Shown here: positions 14,706-14,764 of the stretch, piece after piece | Position numbering within the stretch: the first letter of the stretch is position 1 | Layout: each line of letters starts with the position of its first letter | DNA from: JBBSVE01 sp038233815 | GTDB lineage: Bacteria; Pseudomonadota; Alphaproteobacteria; Rhodobacterales; Rhodobacteraceae | Assembly (NCBI GenBank): GCA_038233815.1 | Contig: JBBSVE010000077.1 | Span: 1 to 14,764 of the forward strand | Length of the DNA: 14,764 nucleotides | Direction of reading: 5' to 3' | Notes under the pieces: generated by a model | What the model was told of the DNA's origin: nothing | Databases searched by the model: none | The model's input: only the letters and a program-made list of their open reading frames with translations | Made by a program: the position numbers and the translations under genes

Positions 14706-14730
14706 GAAAACAGTCTGGGGGACTGTTTTC
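14706..14730. terminator. Perfect 10-bp hairpin, terminator-like or dispersed palindrome
   Basis: GAAAACAGTC (14706-14715) and GACTGTTTTC (14721-14730) form a perfect 10-bp stem with loop TGGGG. TTTTC at the end of the stem gives a modest T tract, followed by CC rather than T. It could terminate transcription from either side or belong to a dispersed repeat; no gene end is visible to decide. Confidence 0.4.
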
Positions 14731-14764
14731 CCGCCAAACGAAGCGGGGTTCGGGCCTGTTGATC

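Overview
The window looks like a high-GC alphaproteobacterial accessory region, most likely from a Rhodobacterales member such as a Paracoccus or Roseobacter relative. This rests on base composition, on the style of the insertion-sequence (IS) remnants and on protein similarity recalled from memory. Decayed IS fragments dominate both ends, as is common on plasmids or genomic islands.

Layout. Positions 1-189 (minus) hold the interrupted coding piece of an unidentified protein, fused at about 190 to a decayed IS110-family transposase gene (191-839, minus). A second, head-to-head IS110/IS1111-type remnant (about 1010-1660, plus) abuts the stop codon of an intact zinc-ribbon plus metallo-beta-lactamase-fold protein (1661-2476, minus). 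A stretch without recognisable genes (2477-2870) leads to a decayed IS5-family fragment (2871-3203, minus). From 3307 to about 14111 there is a coherent divergent catabolic locus. A second fragment of a related IS5 element follows (14235-14646, plus), then a short tail with a strong perfect hairpin.

Central locus. Leftward: a ROK/NagC-type repressor and a 796-residue PIG-L (LmbE-like) N-deacetylase/amidase, overlapping by ATGA. Rightward: a sugar-type ABC importer (binding protein, two permeases, UgpC/MsmK-type ATPase), with an argininosuccinate-lyase-superfamily enzyme inserted between permease and ATPase, then a ROK sugar-kinase-like protein and a truncated glucosamine-6-phosphate deaminase (nagB). 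From the first permease onward every junction overlaps by 1-4 bases, so the genes are probably co-translated.

Inferred function. PIG-L deacetylase, fumarate-releasing lyase, ROK kinase and NagB together suggest uptake and breakdown of an amino sugar carrying both an N-acyl group and a four-carbon dicarboxylate (aspartate- or malate-derived) substituent. Candidates are glucosaminyl-malate/bacillithiol-type compounds or aspartate-amino-sugar conjugates. This is a hypothesis from gene content. The pathway's last gene is broken here, so in this strain it may be defective or completed by a nagB elsewhere.
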